NCBI GenBank assembly: GCA_021324795.1
Contig: JAJPIK010000023.1
Location: 1-64,000, forward strand
DNA from: Chloroflexota bacterium
GTDB taxonomy: Bacteria; Chloroflexota; UBA6077; FW602-bin22; CADDYW01
Direction: 5' to 3'
Length of the DNA stretch: 64,000 bases
The notes under the pieces are model-generated. The model did not search any database, had not been told where the DNA came from, and saw only the letters and a program-made list of their open reading frames with translations. Shown in pieces: positions 41,157 to 49,246 of this stretch (positions are counted from its first letter, which is position 1; the number at the start of each line of letters is the position of its first letter). The position numbers and the translations under genes are program-made.

Positions 41157-43175
41157 TCAGGGGAGAAACCTCTCGATTTCACGTCTCCTTTGTGAATGGG
41201 TACACTGGTCTTCTTCAGGATGGGAAAGGATACTGGTCGGTCGGATCTCATGATGAGCTTGCCGGTCGGCTGGCATCAAGTGGCAGCGCGTCCCATCGAT
41301 CCTCACCGCACAGATCTTTCCCGGAGCTGGCCGGGTCCTAGCATGATCTCGCGGAATCGCGGCTTCGAGAGGCTCTCCTACGGGAAGAGGCTCGACCCGG
41401 ATGATCCAGCCGGTGTTGCCAGCGCGTGAGGAGATTACACGTGCGCTGGTCCCCGCGGGATCGAGCGCCACGGCATCGGCTGGCACCGCCAACTCCCATG
41501 CCTGGTTCTCTAGCTCTGGCGCTCGAACGAGAACTGGCCCCCAATCGGTCACTGCCCAGACACATCCGGAGGAGGCCGGTTGGAGTACATGCACCATGAG
41601 AACGTTGGGAATGCCAAGTAAGTGCGCGATAGATCGCTTGCTAGGATGGGCAAAAACCTCTTCGAGTGGACCGACCTGACTGATCTTCCCCTCCTCAAGG
41701 ATGATGACCTCATCGGCCAAGGCGAAGACGTCGTCGCGGTCGTGGGTGACCAGGATGATCGGAAGACCGGTACGCTCGTGGAGGTCGCGTACGAGTGCCC
41801 GGATTTCACGCCGCGCCGCAGTGTCGAGCGCCGAAAAAGGCTCGTCCAGAAGTAGTGCCTTGGGAGCTATGGCCAGAGCTCGAGCGAGACTGACTCGCTG
41901 GCGCTCACCTCCGGAGAGCGTTTCCACGCCTGCGTAGCGCACGCGTTCGAGGCCCATCGCGGTGACCAGCTCATCCACCCGTTGACGGCGGATCGCAGCC
42001 GGCCAGCCGGCAAGGCCAAAGCCAATGTTGGCCGCCACGTCCAGATGGCTGAACAGGGCATCGCGCTGGGCAACGTAGGCGAACTGGCGCTGTTCGGGAG
42101 GAACGTCGATCCCGCGGGTCGTGTCCAGAAGAACTCGGCCAGCCAGTGCGACCAGACCGGTTGGCGGTGTAACCAGACCGGCGATAGTGCGGAGGAAGAG
42201 CGATTTACCGGCGCCCGAGGGGCCGAGCACCGCGATGACCCCTGGGGGCGCCTCGACTTCGACGTCCAGCCGAAACGCCCCCAGGGGGAGCAGGGCACGC
42301 ACGTACACGGACTCGCGAACCGGCGTGGCGGTGGGAGTGATCCAGGCGAGGGGAACGGCTGGGTCCAGCTTTGGTAGCTCCGCCGACAGACCGGGAACGC
42401 GGCGCGGGCGTTCCGCGTCCAGCCAGAGCAGGAGGCCAGCGGCGACACTCCCGACCAAGGCGAGAAGTGCACCGGCCGGTAAAGCTGTCGGCAGTCCATC
42501 CTCGGTCAGCCGGACGAACGTGAGCACGGGAAGAGAGTAGGGATGGTAGGCGACGATGGCGGTGGCACCGAACTCGCCCAGGCAGCGGACCCACCCGAGG
42601 ACCAGGCCGGTCGCGATCCCGCGCCGAGCGGCGGGGAACAGGACCCGGACGAAGGCCTGATCGAGTCGGCATCCCAAGGAACGGGCCGCGTCCTCCAACG
42701 CTGGATCGAGCCCGGCGAACGCGGCCCGGGCGGAGATCACGACGAAGGGAGCAGCGACGAACATCTGGGCAAGGATCGTCCCGGTCAGCGTGTTGAGTGG
42801 ATCCAATCCCAGGGGAGCGAGCACTTGGCCCAGCCAACCCCACGGACCGACCCAGAGTAAAAGCACCAGTCCTCCCACCACCGGTGGGAGCGCGAGGGGA
42901 ACCAGCACGGCCGCCGTGACGACGTGCCGGGCGGGCGAGGATGTCCGACTGAGCCAGAAACCGAGTGGGACGCCCAGGAAAGCATCGACCAGCGTGGCGA
43001 CAGTCGCGGCGACCAGGCTCACCGCGAGGGCATCGAGTGCCCCCTGACCAAGGAACGCCGAGCGGTCCACTCCAGGTAAGGCGCCAACCAGCGCGATCAC
43101 GGGCCCAATGAGGTACCCAAGCATAAGTGTTCCGGCGAGGAGAAAAGGCCAGGGGAGCCCGCGTTGCTTGATCAC
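41157..43175 (-). CDS. fused molybdate/tungstate ABC permease-ATPase (ModB-ModC fusion)
   Basis: This 672-residue protein fuses two transporter subunits. Residues about 10-255 form the permease, with about five or six helices and the EAA loop LEDAARSLGCRLDQAFVRVL. Residues about 290-510 are the ATPase, with Walker A GPSGAGKS, signature LSGGERQRVSLARAL, Walker B LLLDEPFSALD and H-loop VTHDRDD. Residues about 540-640 look like a TOBE/Mop-type oxyanion-sensing domain. A short Cys/His-containing tail follows. Its start overlaps the binding-protein gene by 4 bp. Sulfate is the main alternative substrate. Confidence 0.88.
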   Translation of the reverse strand: MIKQRGLPWPFLLAGTLMLGYLIGPVIALVGALPGVDRSAFLGQGALDALAVSLVAATVATLVDAFLGVPLGFWLSRTSSPARHVVTAAVLVPLALPPVVGGLVLLLWVGPWGWLGQVLAPLGLDPLNTLTGTILAQMFVAAPFVVISARAAFAGLDPALEDAARSLGCRLDQAFVRVLFPAARRGIATGLVLGWVRCLGEFGATAIVAYHPYSLPVLTFVRLTEDGLPTALPAGALLALVGSVAAGLLLWLDAERPRRVPGLSAELPKLDPAVPLAWITPTATPVRESVYVRALLPLGAFRLDVEVEAPPGVIAVLGPSGAGKSLFLRTIAGLVTPPTGLVALAGRVLLDTTRGIDVPPEQRQFAYVAQRDALFSHLDVAANIGFGLAGWPAAIRRQRVDELVTAMGLERVRYAGVETLSGGERQRVSLARALAIAPKALLLDEPFSALDTAARREIRALVRDLHERTGLPIILVTHDRDDVFALADEVIILEEGKISQVGPLEEVFAHPSKRSIAHLLGIPNVLMVHVLQPASSGCVWAVTDWGPVLVRAPELENQAWELAVPADAVALDPAGTSARVISSRAGNTGWIIRVEPLPVGEPLEAAIPRDHARTRPAPGKICAVRIDGTRCHLMPADRQAHHEIRPTSILSHPEEDQCTHSQRRREIERFLP

Positions 43176-44353
43176 GATGCTTTCACCACCGCCTTCAGTA
43201 CTGTCGGCACCTTACTCGGGTCGCCCGACACGATTGGCGTGGTGGAGAGCAGCCCTTCCTGATTCAGGAGCTTCTGGCCGTCCGGGCTGAAAAGGTACTG
43301 GATGAAGGATTCCGCGCCCCTTTCATTGCGGACCGTGCTGGGAATGGTCACTGTATAGAGAATCGGCGACCCTTTGTATGTCATGCCTTTCGGATCAGTG
43401 TAGCTCACCGTGGCGTAGTGGGCGTCCTGGGTCGGATCCCCTTGATTCACCTCTGCTGGCAGCTCGAGGAAGGGGAGATTGGCTTCGACGGCTTCGATCT
43501 GGTAGAAGACTCCGGCATCGAGTTGACCACCTTGCAGCCGCGCCACGAGCTGCTCCTCGGGGAAGATCTGGGCCGGATTGTCGGAACTTCCCAGGATCCG
43601 TTGCGTCTCTCCCTTGTCGCCGGTTCGTACTTCGTCGAGCTGGAATAACCAAAGTGTCCGGTAGCCCTTGGGATCAAGCGCGGGATCCGTTCGCCCCAGG
43701 CGCATGCCCGGCTCTTCGAGCACCGATTCCCAGGTCCGTTTGCCAGCTTTGGCATCCTCGAACGCGCTGGCGAAGCGACTCTGCGGGCTCCAGGCGATGA
43801 CCAGAGCAGTCCGCGCGAATGGTACCCACCAGGAGACGTAATTGCCGTTCGCGGGTCCTTGCAGGAGCGCGTTTACCGACGGGTCGGCGCTGATAAAGAT
43901 GTCGGGCGTCCGGGTCTTTCCTTTGATCAGGTTGGCGATCGCGACCGACCCTTTGCCCTCCCCTTGGAAAGTGAAACCGGTGGCCGCGTTGAAGGCCGGT
44001 CCGACGTGCTTCTCGAGCAACGTGACCAGCGACCCCGCGTACATGACGTTCACCGCTCCCGAGCCGTGGATCAAAGACGTGGCCGTTGCTGGCTGAGCAG
44101 TCAAACTCTCTGGTGCAGTGGTGGGCGTACTCGCAGACGTGGTTGGCCCCGCGGTCGGTAACGTGGCAACCGGGCGCGTTGACGGCATGGGAGTTGGCAC
44201 TGACGTGCCGGGGTTGCTCGAGGCCGGAGATGGGGAGCCCGTTGGGGCGGTCGTTTGGCAGGCGACAAGGCTGCCCACCCCGAGCATCAGACAACCGGTT
44301 GTGAAGCCACGGCGAGTGATCGCACGGGTGGGGGGCGAGAGAGGTCGATCCAT
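43172..44353 (-). CDS. molybdate/tungstate-binding lipoprotein (WtpA-like)
   Basis: This 393-residue protein has a Tat-like TRRGFTTG start and lipobox LVACQ (Cys near 32), then a Pro/Ser/Thr linker (about 35-95). The binding domain begins VNVMYAGSLVTLLEKHVGPA, with GEGKGSVAIANLIKG and PDIFISADPSV. The AGSL motif and 'D-x-F-x-S-A-D' region are typical of ModA/WtpA oxyanion-binding proteins, where the Ser residues hold the anion. It delivers ligand to the fused transporter encoded next. Preference for tungstate or molybdate is unknown. Confidence 0.85.
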   Translation of the reverse strand: MDRPLSPPTRAITRRGFTTGCLMLGVGSLVACQTTAPTGSPSPASSNPGTSVPTPMPSTRPVATLPTAGPTTSASTPTTAPESLTAQPATATSLIHGSGAVNVMYAGSLVTLLEKHVGPAFNAATGFTFQGEGKGSVAIANLIKGKTRTPDIFISADPSVNALLQGPANGNYVSWWVPFARTALVIAWSPQSRFASAFEDAKAGKRTWESVLEEPGMRLGRTDPALDPKGYRTLWLFQLDEVRTGDKGETQRILGSSDNPAQIFPEEQLVARLQGGQLDAGVFYQIEAVEANLPFLELPAEVNQGDPTQDAHYATVSYTDPKGMTYKGSPILYTVTIPSTVRNERGAESFIQYLFSPDGQKLLNQEGLLSTTPIVSGDPSKVPTVLKAVVKAS

Positions 44354-44379
44354 AAGCTCCTCTTCGTGATGATGACGTT

Positions 44380-45525
44380 CTAAGCGACTGCCGCCGGGAC
44401 TTCCGCGACGACGGTTCCGAGCGCATCGACGTCGTACCCGGCTAATGCTCGGAGGTCTGCCCGCAGTGCCCGGCTCTGGAGGAGCTCAAGCACTAGCGCC
44501 ACGGTCGGGTGGTCGAGCTGGTCGCGGGGGATGATCAGATCGAAGTGCACGGTCGCCAGGGGGATAAACTCGAGACCGTATGCCCGCGCCACCGCCTCCA
44601 GTCCGATTCCCACGTCCGCGACGCCGTCGGCGACCGCGCGGGCCACCGCGAGATGACTAGCGACTGTCCGATCATAGCCCGTCACGACCCGGGGCGGCAG
44701 ATCTGCTCGGGTCAGGAGCTCGTCCAAGAAGGTACGGCTTCCCGACCCGGGCTCGCGGTTGATCAGCCGGACGTCGGGTCGGGCCAGGTCGACCACCGTC
44801 CGAATCTTTCGGGGATTGCCCGGGGCGAGGACAAAGCCTTGCTCCCAGCGTGCGAAGGCCACGACGAGCCCTCCGGTGGCCCCAAGCGCCCGGCGTGCCT
44901 GGGGTACGTTGTATTCCCCGCTTGGCTGATCGCGGAGGTGCGACCCCGCCAGGTGCGCTTCGCCCCGGGCAACGGCGTCGAGGGCCGGCTGGCTGGCCAT
45001 TGAGAGCCAGAGCAACTGCCCCTCCTTCGGCCGGTGTGCCAGGTGTGCGCTGAGAATACCGAGACTCGGGTCGCACCCCAGCAGGAGCGCCGACCGTTCG
45101 ACATCTTCGGGTGAACCAAGGAGACGCGCTCGTCCTCCGTCTGCTTTCTCGTCGCGTAGGCTGTTGGCACTGACGAAGCCTTCCTGAACTTCCCGTCCCG
45201 CAGTCAGCGGGTAACCGACCCAGCGCCCACGGACGTTGACGACCGCGAGACGACGCGCCTCGGCCGGCGCTGGGGTGGCCAGATCGACAGTAGTCCCGAT
45301 GTCGGTATCCGCCAAGATAAAGAGATCTTCGACTCGGCACCTCAAGACGTGCGCCAGCCGGAGCGCCACTGCCGTATTGGGGATGTACTGGCCGCTCTCA
45401 ATCGCTCCCACGGCCTGCCGGGTAAGTTCAACCCGCTGGGCCAATTCTTGTTGGGACATTCCCCTTGTCACACGGAGCGCCCGGACGCGGCTGATCAGAT
45501 TGGGACTCGGAACACGACGACCCAT
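44380..45525 (-). CDS. XRE-HTH regulator fused to a ModA-like ligand-binding domain
   Basis: This 381-residue protein starts at ATG 45525 with GAGGTG 6 nt upstream. The N-terminal XRE HTH (about 8-65) contains MSQQELAQRVELTRQAVGAIESG. The rest (about 95-375) is a periplasmic-binding-protein-like domain of the type fused to molybdate regulators (PF12727-like), with INREPGSGSRTFLDELL and ADGVADVGIGLEAVA. It probably senses cytosolic molybdate or tungstate and controls both arms of the divergent locus. It forms an operon with the transporter genes and has its own promoter at 45546-45574. Confidence 0.87.
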   Translation of the reverse strand: MGRRVPSPNLISRVRALRVTRGMSQQELAQRVELTRQAVGAIESGQYIPNTAVALRLAHVLRCRVEDLFILADTDIGTTVDLATPAPAEARRLAVVNVRGRWVGYPLTAGREVQEGFVSANSLRDEKADGGRARLLGSPEDVERSALLLGCDPSLGILSAHLAHRPKEGQLLWLSMASQPALDAVARGEAHLAGSHLRDQPSGEYNVPQARRALGATGGLVVAFARWEQGFVLAPGNPRKIRTVVDLARPDVRLINREPGSGSRTFLDELLTRADLPPRVVTGYDRTVASHLAVARAVADGVADVGIGLEAVARAYGLEFIPLATVHFDLIIPRDQLDHPTVALVLELLQSRALRADLRALAGYDVDALGTVVAEVPAAVA

Positions 45526-45545
45526 GTCACACCTCATCGAGGAAT

Positions 45546-45596
45546 ATTGTAATGTATAGATGACAGATTGACAACTATCTATTTCTTTAGTAGAGT
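45546..45596. promoter_or_regulatory. divergent promoters with overlapping -35 boxes
   Basis: Plus strand: TTGACA (45568-45573), 17 bp, TAGAGT (45591-45596). Minus strand: TTGTCA (45574-45569), 17 bp, TACAAT (45551-45546). The two -35 hexamers overlap by five bases, so polymerase cannot bind both at once. Confidence 0.8.
45556..45582. promoter_or_regulatory. candidate operator dyad in the Mo divergent promoter
   Basis: ATAGAT (45556-45561) and ATCTAT (45577-45582) are inverted repeats separated by 15 bp that include both -35 boxes. The position fits autoregulation by the adjacent XRE/ModA-like regulator. Confidence 0.5.
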
Positions 45597-45603
45597 AATT
45601 CCC

Positions 45604-46422
45604 GTGGCGGCACGGCACCCAGCGGTCCCATTCAGCAGTGTGTCATCACCCGGCGAGTCGTTGAAGAGCGATACGAGGTTGACGGTGAGCAGCAATGAAA
45701 TTGTCGTCTTCGCCGCCGGTTCACTCGTAGACTCGTTTGCCGAGCTGCAAACGGCTTTCGAGCGGCAGGAACCGGCGACCGAGGTGCGACTACGCTTCGC
45801 CAGCGCCGATCAGCTCCGCCGGGCGATTGGCGACGGAGCACGTGCCGAGGTCTTCGCGTCCGCCGACTGGGCTCAGATGCGGGAGGCCCAGCACCAGGGG
45901 CTCATCGTCGGTGAGCCACGGGCGTTCGCGACGAATCGTCTAACCCTGCTAATCTCCCGCGCGAACCCTCGGAGGATATCCTCGCTCGCCGACCTGGCGC
46001 GGGATGACCTGCGGCTCGCGGCTGAACATACGGATGCGCCGTTGACCGTTTACACTCGCGCGCTGCTCGCCAATCTTGGTCGTGCCCCTGTCTATGGTCC
46101 AACACTCGCGCGGCAAATCGAACGGGCGCTGGTTCCCACCGCCCGAACCGTTCGCGAGATCGTGACGCAGGTCGTCGATGGGAAGGCGGACGCCGGTATC
46201 GTCTACCTGACCGATTACACCCCCAGCGTGCAATCTTTCTTGACCTCGATCGAGATACCAGCGGATGTCAACGTCACTGCTACTTATACCATCGCACTGA
46301 CGCGTACGGGAACCAATCTCGAGGCCGCCGCCGCCTTCGTCGATCTCGTCTGCAGCTCCGTGGGCCAGCGCATCCTGGCGCGGTGGGGCTTCGGTCCAGC
46401 GGCAGCAAGCGAGGCACGCTAA
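45604..46422 (+). CDS. ModA-like oxyanion-binding protein without a signal peptide
   Basis: The ModA fold is visible from VFAAGSLVDSFAELQTAF and ARAEVFASADWAQM. RQIERALVPTARTVREIVTQ and ADAGIVYLTDY follow. An apparent TTG start at 45568 is ruled out because it is the promoter's -35 box. GTG 45604 would be leaderless and gives 272 residues; GTG 45685, with an ACGAGG ribosome site, would give 245. Neither has a hydrophobic signal sequence or a lipobox. The protein therefore looks cytosolic, unlike normal ModA, and may be a sensor, carrier or buffer. Confidence 0.82.
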   Translation: MAARHPAVPFSSVSSPGESLKSDTRLTVSSNEIVVFAAGSLVDSFAELQTAFERQEPATEVRLRFASADQLRRAIGDGARAEVFASADWAQMREAQHQGLIVGEPRAFATNRLTLLISRANPRRISSLADLARDDLRLAAEHTDAPLTVYTRALLANLGRAPVYGPTLARQIERALVPTARTVREIVTQVVDGKADAGIVYLTDYTPSVQSFLTSIEIPADVNVTATYTIALTRTGTNLEAAAAFVDLVCSSVGQRILARWGFGPAAASEAR

Positions 46423-46475
46423 CCGGCGTGAGGCATCACTCTGCGCTTGCATGACGATACTCCGGAGGTTCAAGC

Positions 46476-47645
46476 ATGGGTTTCCCGTTTCCGGCAACCA
46501 CGAATCACATACGTAGTGTCATTTCCCTCCTCACCGTGATCATCGTCGGATCGATTCTGGTTGGCTGTGCTGGCGCTTCATCGTTGAGCTCTCCCCCGGC
46601 GAGCCCATCTGCTGCCGGACCGACGAGGAGGCCACTATCCGCGACCGCTCTGTTGATTGCCTTGACGCCCACGTCGACGATGGAGGTCTCGAACAGCGAC
46701 GTGGTCACGCTGACCGGGCTGGTCGACCAGCCCGGACCGATCACGGTTGCGGCGCTTCAGCAGTTCCCTTCCCAAACGCAGACGATCTCCTACCAGGTCG
46801 GTCGCAATTGGCAAACGCACACGGTCGAAGGGGTACCATTGTATACGGTCCTGAGCCGAGCCGGCATCACCCTGGATCCCAAGATCAAGAATGATCAATT
46901 GCGCAAGTACGTCGTCCTGACCGCCAAGGATGGTTACAAGGTGGTCGTCGCGCTGGGAGACCTCGACCCCAATCTCGGGAACAAACCGATGCTGCTCGCC
47001 TGGAAACAAGATGGGCAATCGCTGTCGGGCAGTCAGATGCCGCTCCGCCTCGCGATTCCCAACGATAAGCTCGGAGCACGCCAGATCTTTGGCCTGACGA
47101 CGATCGAGGTGCGCGATGTGGACAGCCCGCCGGCTGCAGGAGCGGCCCCAGTCGGCTCTCCGATGCCGGACATTCAGCCAACTCGTATGGTTCAAGCAAC
47201 GACTCTTGCCGTGACCGGCCAGGTGAATCAACCACGCGACATGACCGTGGCAGATCTCCAGAAACTCCCTAACGAGTCAGTGGACGTATCCTTCCAGGGC
47301 CCTCGGGGCCTCGAGACGCACACGTTCCAGGGAGTACGCCTCGAGACAATTTTAAATCAGACGGTTGTCGCCCTTGATCCGAACGTGAAGTATGACCAGT
47401 TGCGCAAGTACGTCCTCGCGACCGGTAAGGATGGTTATGAGACTGTGATCGATCTCGGGGCGATCGATCCGAACTTCGGCAACGAGCCCATCCTCGTGGC
47501 CTGGAAACAAGATGGGAAACCACTGAGCGGCGCCGCCGGCCCATTTCGCCTGGTGACGCCCGGGGACGCTCACGGCGCGCGTTACGTGTCGGGACTGATC
47601 CGCCTCGAAGTGCGTGATGTCGACAGTCCTCCCCATACAAAATAG
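46476..47645 (+). CDS. lipoprotein with two tandem sulfite-oxidase-fold (Moco-binding-like) domains
   Basis: This 389-residue protein has a signal peptide with lipobox VGCAG (Cys31) and a Ser/Pro linker. Two closely similar domains of about 140 residues follow (77-219 and 244-386). Both carry DQLRKYV, KDGY, DPN.GN, AWKQDG and end EVRDVDSPP. The fold resembles the oxidoreductase molybdopterin-binding domain (PF00174) of sulfite oxidase/MsrP. The Cys that ligates Mo in those enzymes is missing: Cys31 is the only Cys in the protein. It may bind cofactor or oxyanion without catalysis. The duplication looks recent. Confidence 0.78.
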   Translation: MGFPFPATTNHIRSVISLLTVIIVGSILVGCAGASSLSSPPASPSAAGPTRRPLSATALLIALTPTSTMEVSNSDVVTLTGLVDQPGPITVAALQQFPSQTQTISYQVGRNWQTHTVEGVPLYTVLSRAGITLDPKIKNDQLRKYVVLTAKDGYKVVVALGDLDPNLGNKPMLLAWKQDGQSLSGSQMPLRLAIPNDKLGARQIFGLTTIEVRDVDSPPAAGAAPVGSPMPDIQPTRMVQATTLAVTGQVNQPRDMTVADLQKLPNESVDVSFQGPRGLETHTFQGVRLETILNQTVVALDPNVKYDQLRKYVLATGKDGYETVIDLGAIDPNFGNEPILVAWKQDGKPLSGAAGPFRLVTPGDAHGARYVSGLIRLEVRDVDSPPHTK

Positions 47646-47737
47646 CGTGTCGGGGTGGCGTGAATCATTTTTGATCAATGAGGCGATGACAAAAGATGAG
47701 CGAGCTGAGGAAGAGAAATGCAATAAAGGAGCGATCC

Positions 47738-47935
47738 GTGAGGATCGCGTGCTTTTGCGGTACGTTGTCTACTCCTACTGAAACGACCCGAGAGGTCTTC
47801 TACCCGGCGTATCACCGTCGGGCTCACCCGTTTGATGTGCTCATCATTGGTCGACTCGGGCGTGAGCTCGCCGAGATCCTCGATCAAATCTCCTTCAATG
47901 ATGATTCTGAGATAGAGTGGGGCGCTAATCGATGA
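47738..47935 (+). CDS. small protein coupled to the MoeA-like gene
   Basis: This 65-residue ORF starts at GTG 47738 with AAGGAG 6 nt upstream, better than the ATG at 47696. It begins MRIACFCGTLSTP, contains a CFC pair and a hydrophobic strand FDVLIIGRLGRELAEIL, and ends in an acidic tail. The stop overlaps the ATG of the MoeA-like gene (ATGA), so it is likely translated. I do not recognise a family. A role in molybdenum or cofactor handling is inferred from position only. Confidence 0.55.
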   Translation: MRIACFCGTLSTPTETTREVFYPAYHRRAHPFDVLIIGRLGRELAEILDQISFNDDSEIEWGANR

Positions 47936-48972
47936 AAGTCTTGACGCTGGCGTCCGGCCCCGAGGCAGGGACCGAATTTCGTGGCACTATACTCTGCCAG
48001 ACCGTGACGCGCCATGTAACGAGTAAGGCGATTGTCCTCCGGAAGGGACAGATCCTCGACGACGCGGACATCGAAACGCTCCGCACGCTCGAACGTCAGG
48101 AAATCCGGGTGATCCGGCCAGAACCTGGTGATCTTCATGAAGACGAGGCGGGAAGACGCCTGGCCCAAGCCATTGCGGGGCCTGGTGTGACGCTTCGGGG
48201 CCCAATCCAGAGCCGCTTTGATCTCCTCGCGACGGTTCGGGGGATCGTGGAGATCAAAGTCCACGCGCTCAGTGCGCTCAACGCAATTCCGGACATGTCG
48301 GTGTTTACCGTGTTCCCATTTCAACCAGTTTCCTCCGGCGATGTTGTTGCTGGCGCGAAGGTCATTCCGTTGGTCACACGCGGCGAGTGGATCGCAAACT
48401 CCGAGCAGATCGCCCACGAGCACTGGCCGATCATCCAGGTGAAGCCGTTCCTGCCGCGGCGCATAGGCGTGGTGTCCAAACAGCGACCGGATCCAACGCT
48501 CCGCCAACGGTTCGAGCTGATTCTTCGGCGAAAGCTCGACTGGTACGGTGCTTCCCTTGGTCTTGTCTGCTATACCGAACCCGACGTTGCCTCCGTGACG
48601 GATGGTTTCCGTCAGGTCTTGGCCGATGGTGCGGAGATTATCATCACCGCCGGCTCGAACTCGTCAGATCCGGTCGACTCACTCCTTGTCGCTATTGAGA
48701 AGCTGGGTGGACGCGTCGAGGTCCGCGGAACGCCTACCCATCCCGGTAGCTTTTTCTGGCTGGCATATCTCGATGAGCGTCCGATCTTCGGCATGCCTTC
48801 CTGTGGGGCCTATTCCGAGGCGACGGTCGTGGACCTTCTGCTGCCGCGGGCTATGACAGGTGAACGACTTTCCCGGCCTCAGATAGTTGAACTCGGAGCC
48901 GGCGGATTATTCGGGCGCGGCATGAGCGCGAGGTTCCCACCCTATGACCAAGCAGGAGGAGAAAGTCTTTGA
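47932..48972 (+). CDS. MoeA-like molybdopterin-binding protein
   Basis: This 346-residue protein starts at ATG 47932, overlapping the small upstream ORF. The N-terminal part resembles MoeA domains (TSKAIVLRKGQILDDADIETL). The C-terminal half is a MoCF_biosynth/MogA-like domain (about 170-310) with ADGAEIIITAGSNSSDPVDS in place of the canonical 'TGGTG...D' motif, and HPGSFFWLAYLDERPIFGMP near 270. Full MoeA is longer (about 400 aa), so this is a divergent member rather than MoeA itself. It probably binds molybdopterin or adenylyl-molybdopterin. Confidence 0.8.
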   Translation: MKVLTLASGPEAGTEFRGTILCQTVTRHVTSKAIVLRKGQILDDADIETLRTLERQEIRVIRPEPGDLHEDEAGRRLAQAIAGPGVTLRGPIQSRFDLLATVRGIVEIKVHALSALNAIPDMSVFTVFPFQPVSSGDVVAGAKVIPLVTRGEWIANSEQIAHEHWPIIQVKPFLPRRIGVVSKQRPDPTLRQRFELILRRKLDWYGASLGLVCYTEPDVASVTDGFRQVLADGAEIIITAGSNSSDPVDSLLVAIEKLGGRVEVRGTPTHPGSFFWLAYLDERPIFGMPSCGAYSEATVVDLLLPRAMTGERLSRPQIVELGAGGLFGRGMSARFPPYDQAGGESL

Positions 48973-49168
48973 ATTGCCGCTAACGAGCATGAGAGAATCG
49001 ACAGCGCACAGGAACGAGGAGATGGAAGATGAAACTGAGCGCGCGAACTAGTTACGGGGCGTAGTCCAGACGGTCACAAAGGACCGGATCATGGCCGAGA
49101 TCACCATCGCCTTCCCCGTGAGAGAAGCTCCTCTTGGCCACTAGAATAGCATCCGCCAGCTTGCGACG

Positions 49169-49177
49169 TGCTATACT
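49169..49177 (+). promoter_or_regulatory. extended -10 box upstream of the MFS gene
   Basis: TGCTATACT (49169-49177) is a good extended -10 element about 70 bp before ATG 49247, with no matching -35. The rest of 48973-49246 shows no gene. Confidence 0.45.
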
Positions 49178-49246
49178 GAGCGAATGTCGTGACGTTCGCG
49201 GTACGTGTGCCTCACGACGGTGAATGTCAGGGAGATCCGCTGATCT

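Noticed and set aside
45568-45603. TTG at 45568 as the start of the ModA-like protein
   Set aside because: It coincides with the -35 hexamer of the gene's promoter and the extra residues do not form a signal peptide.
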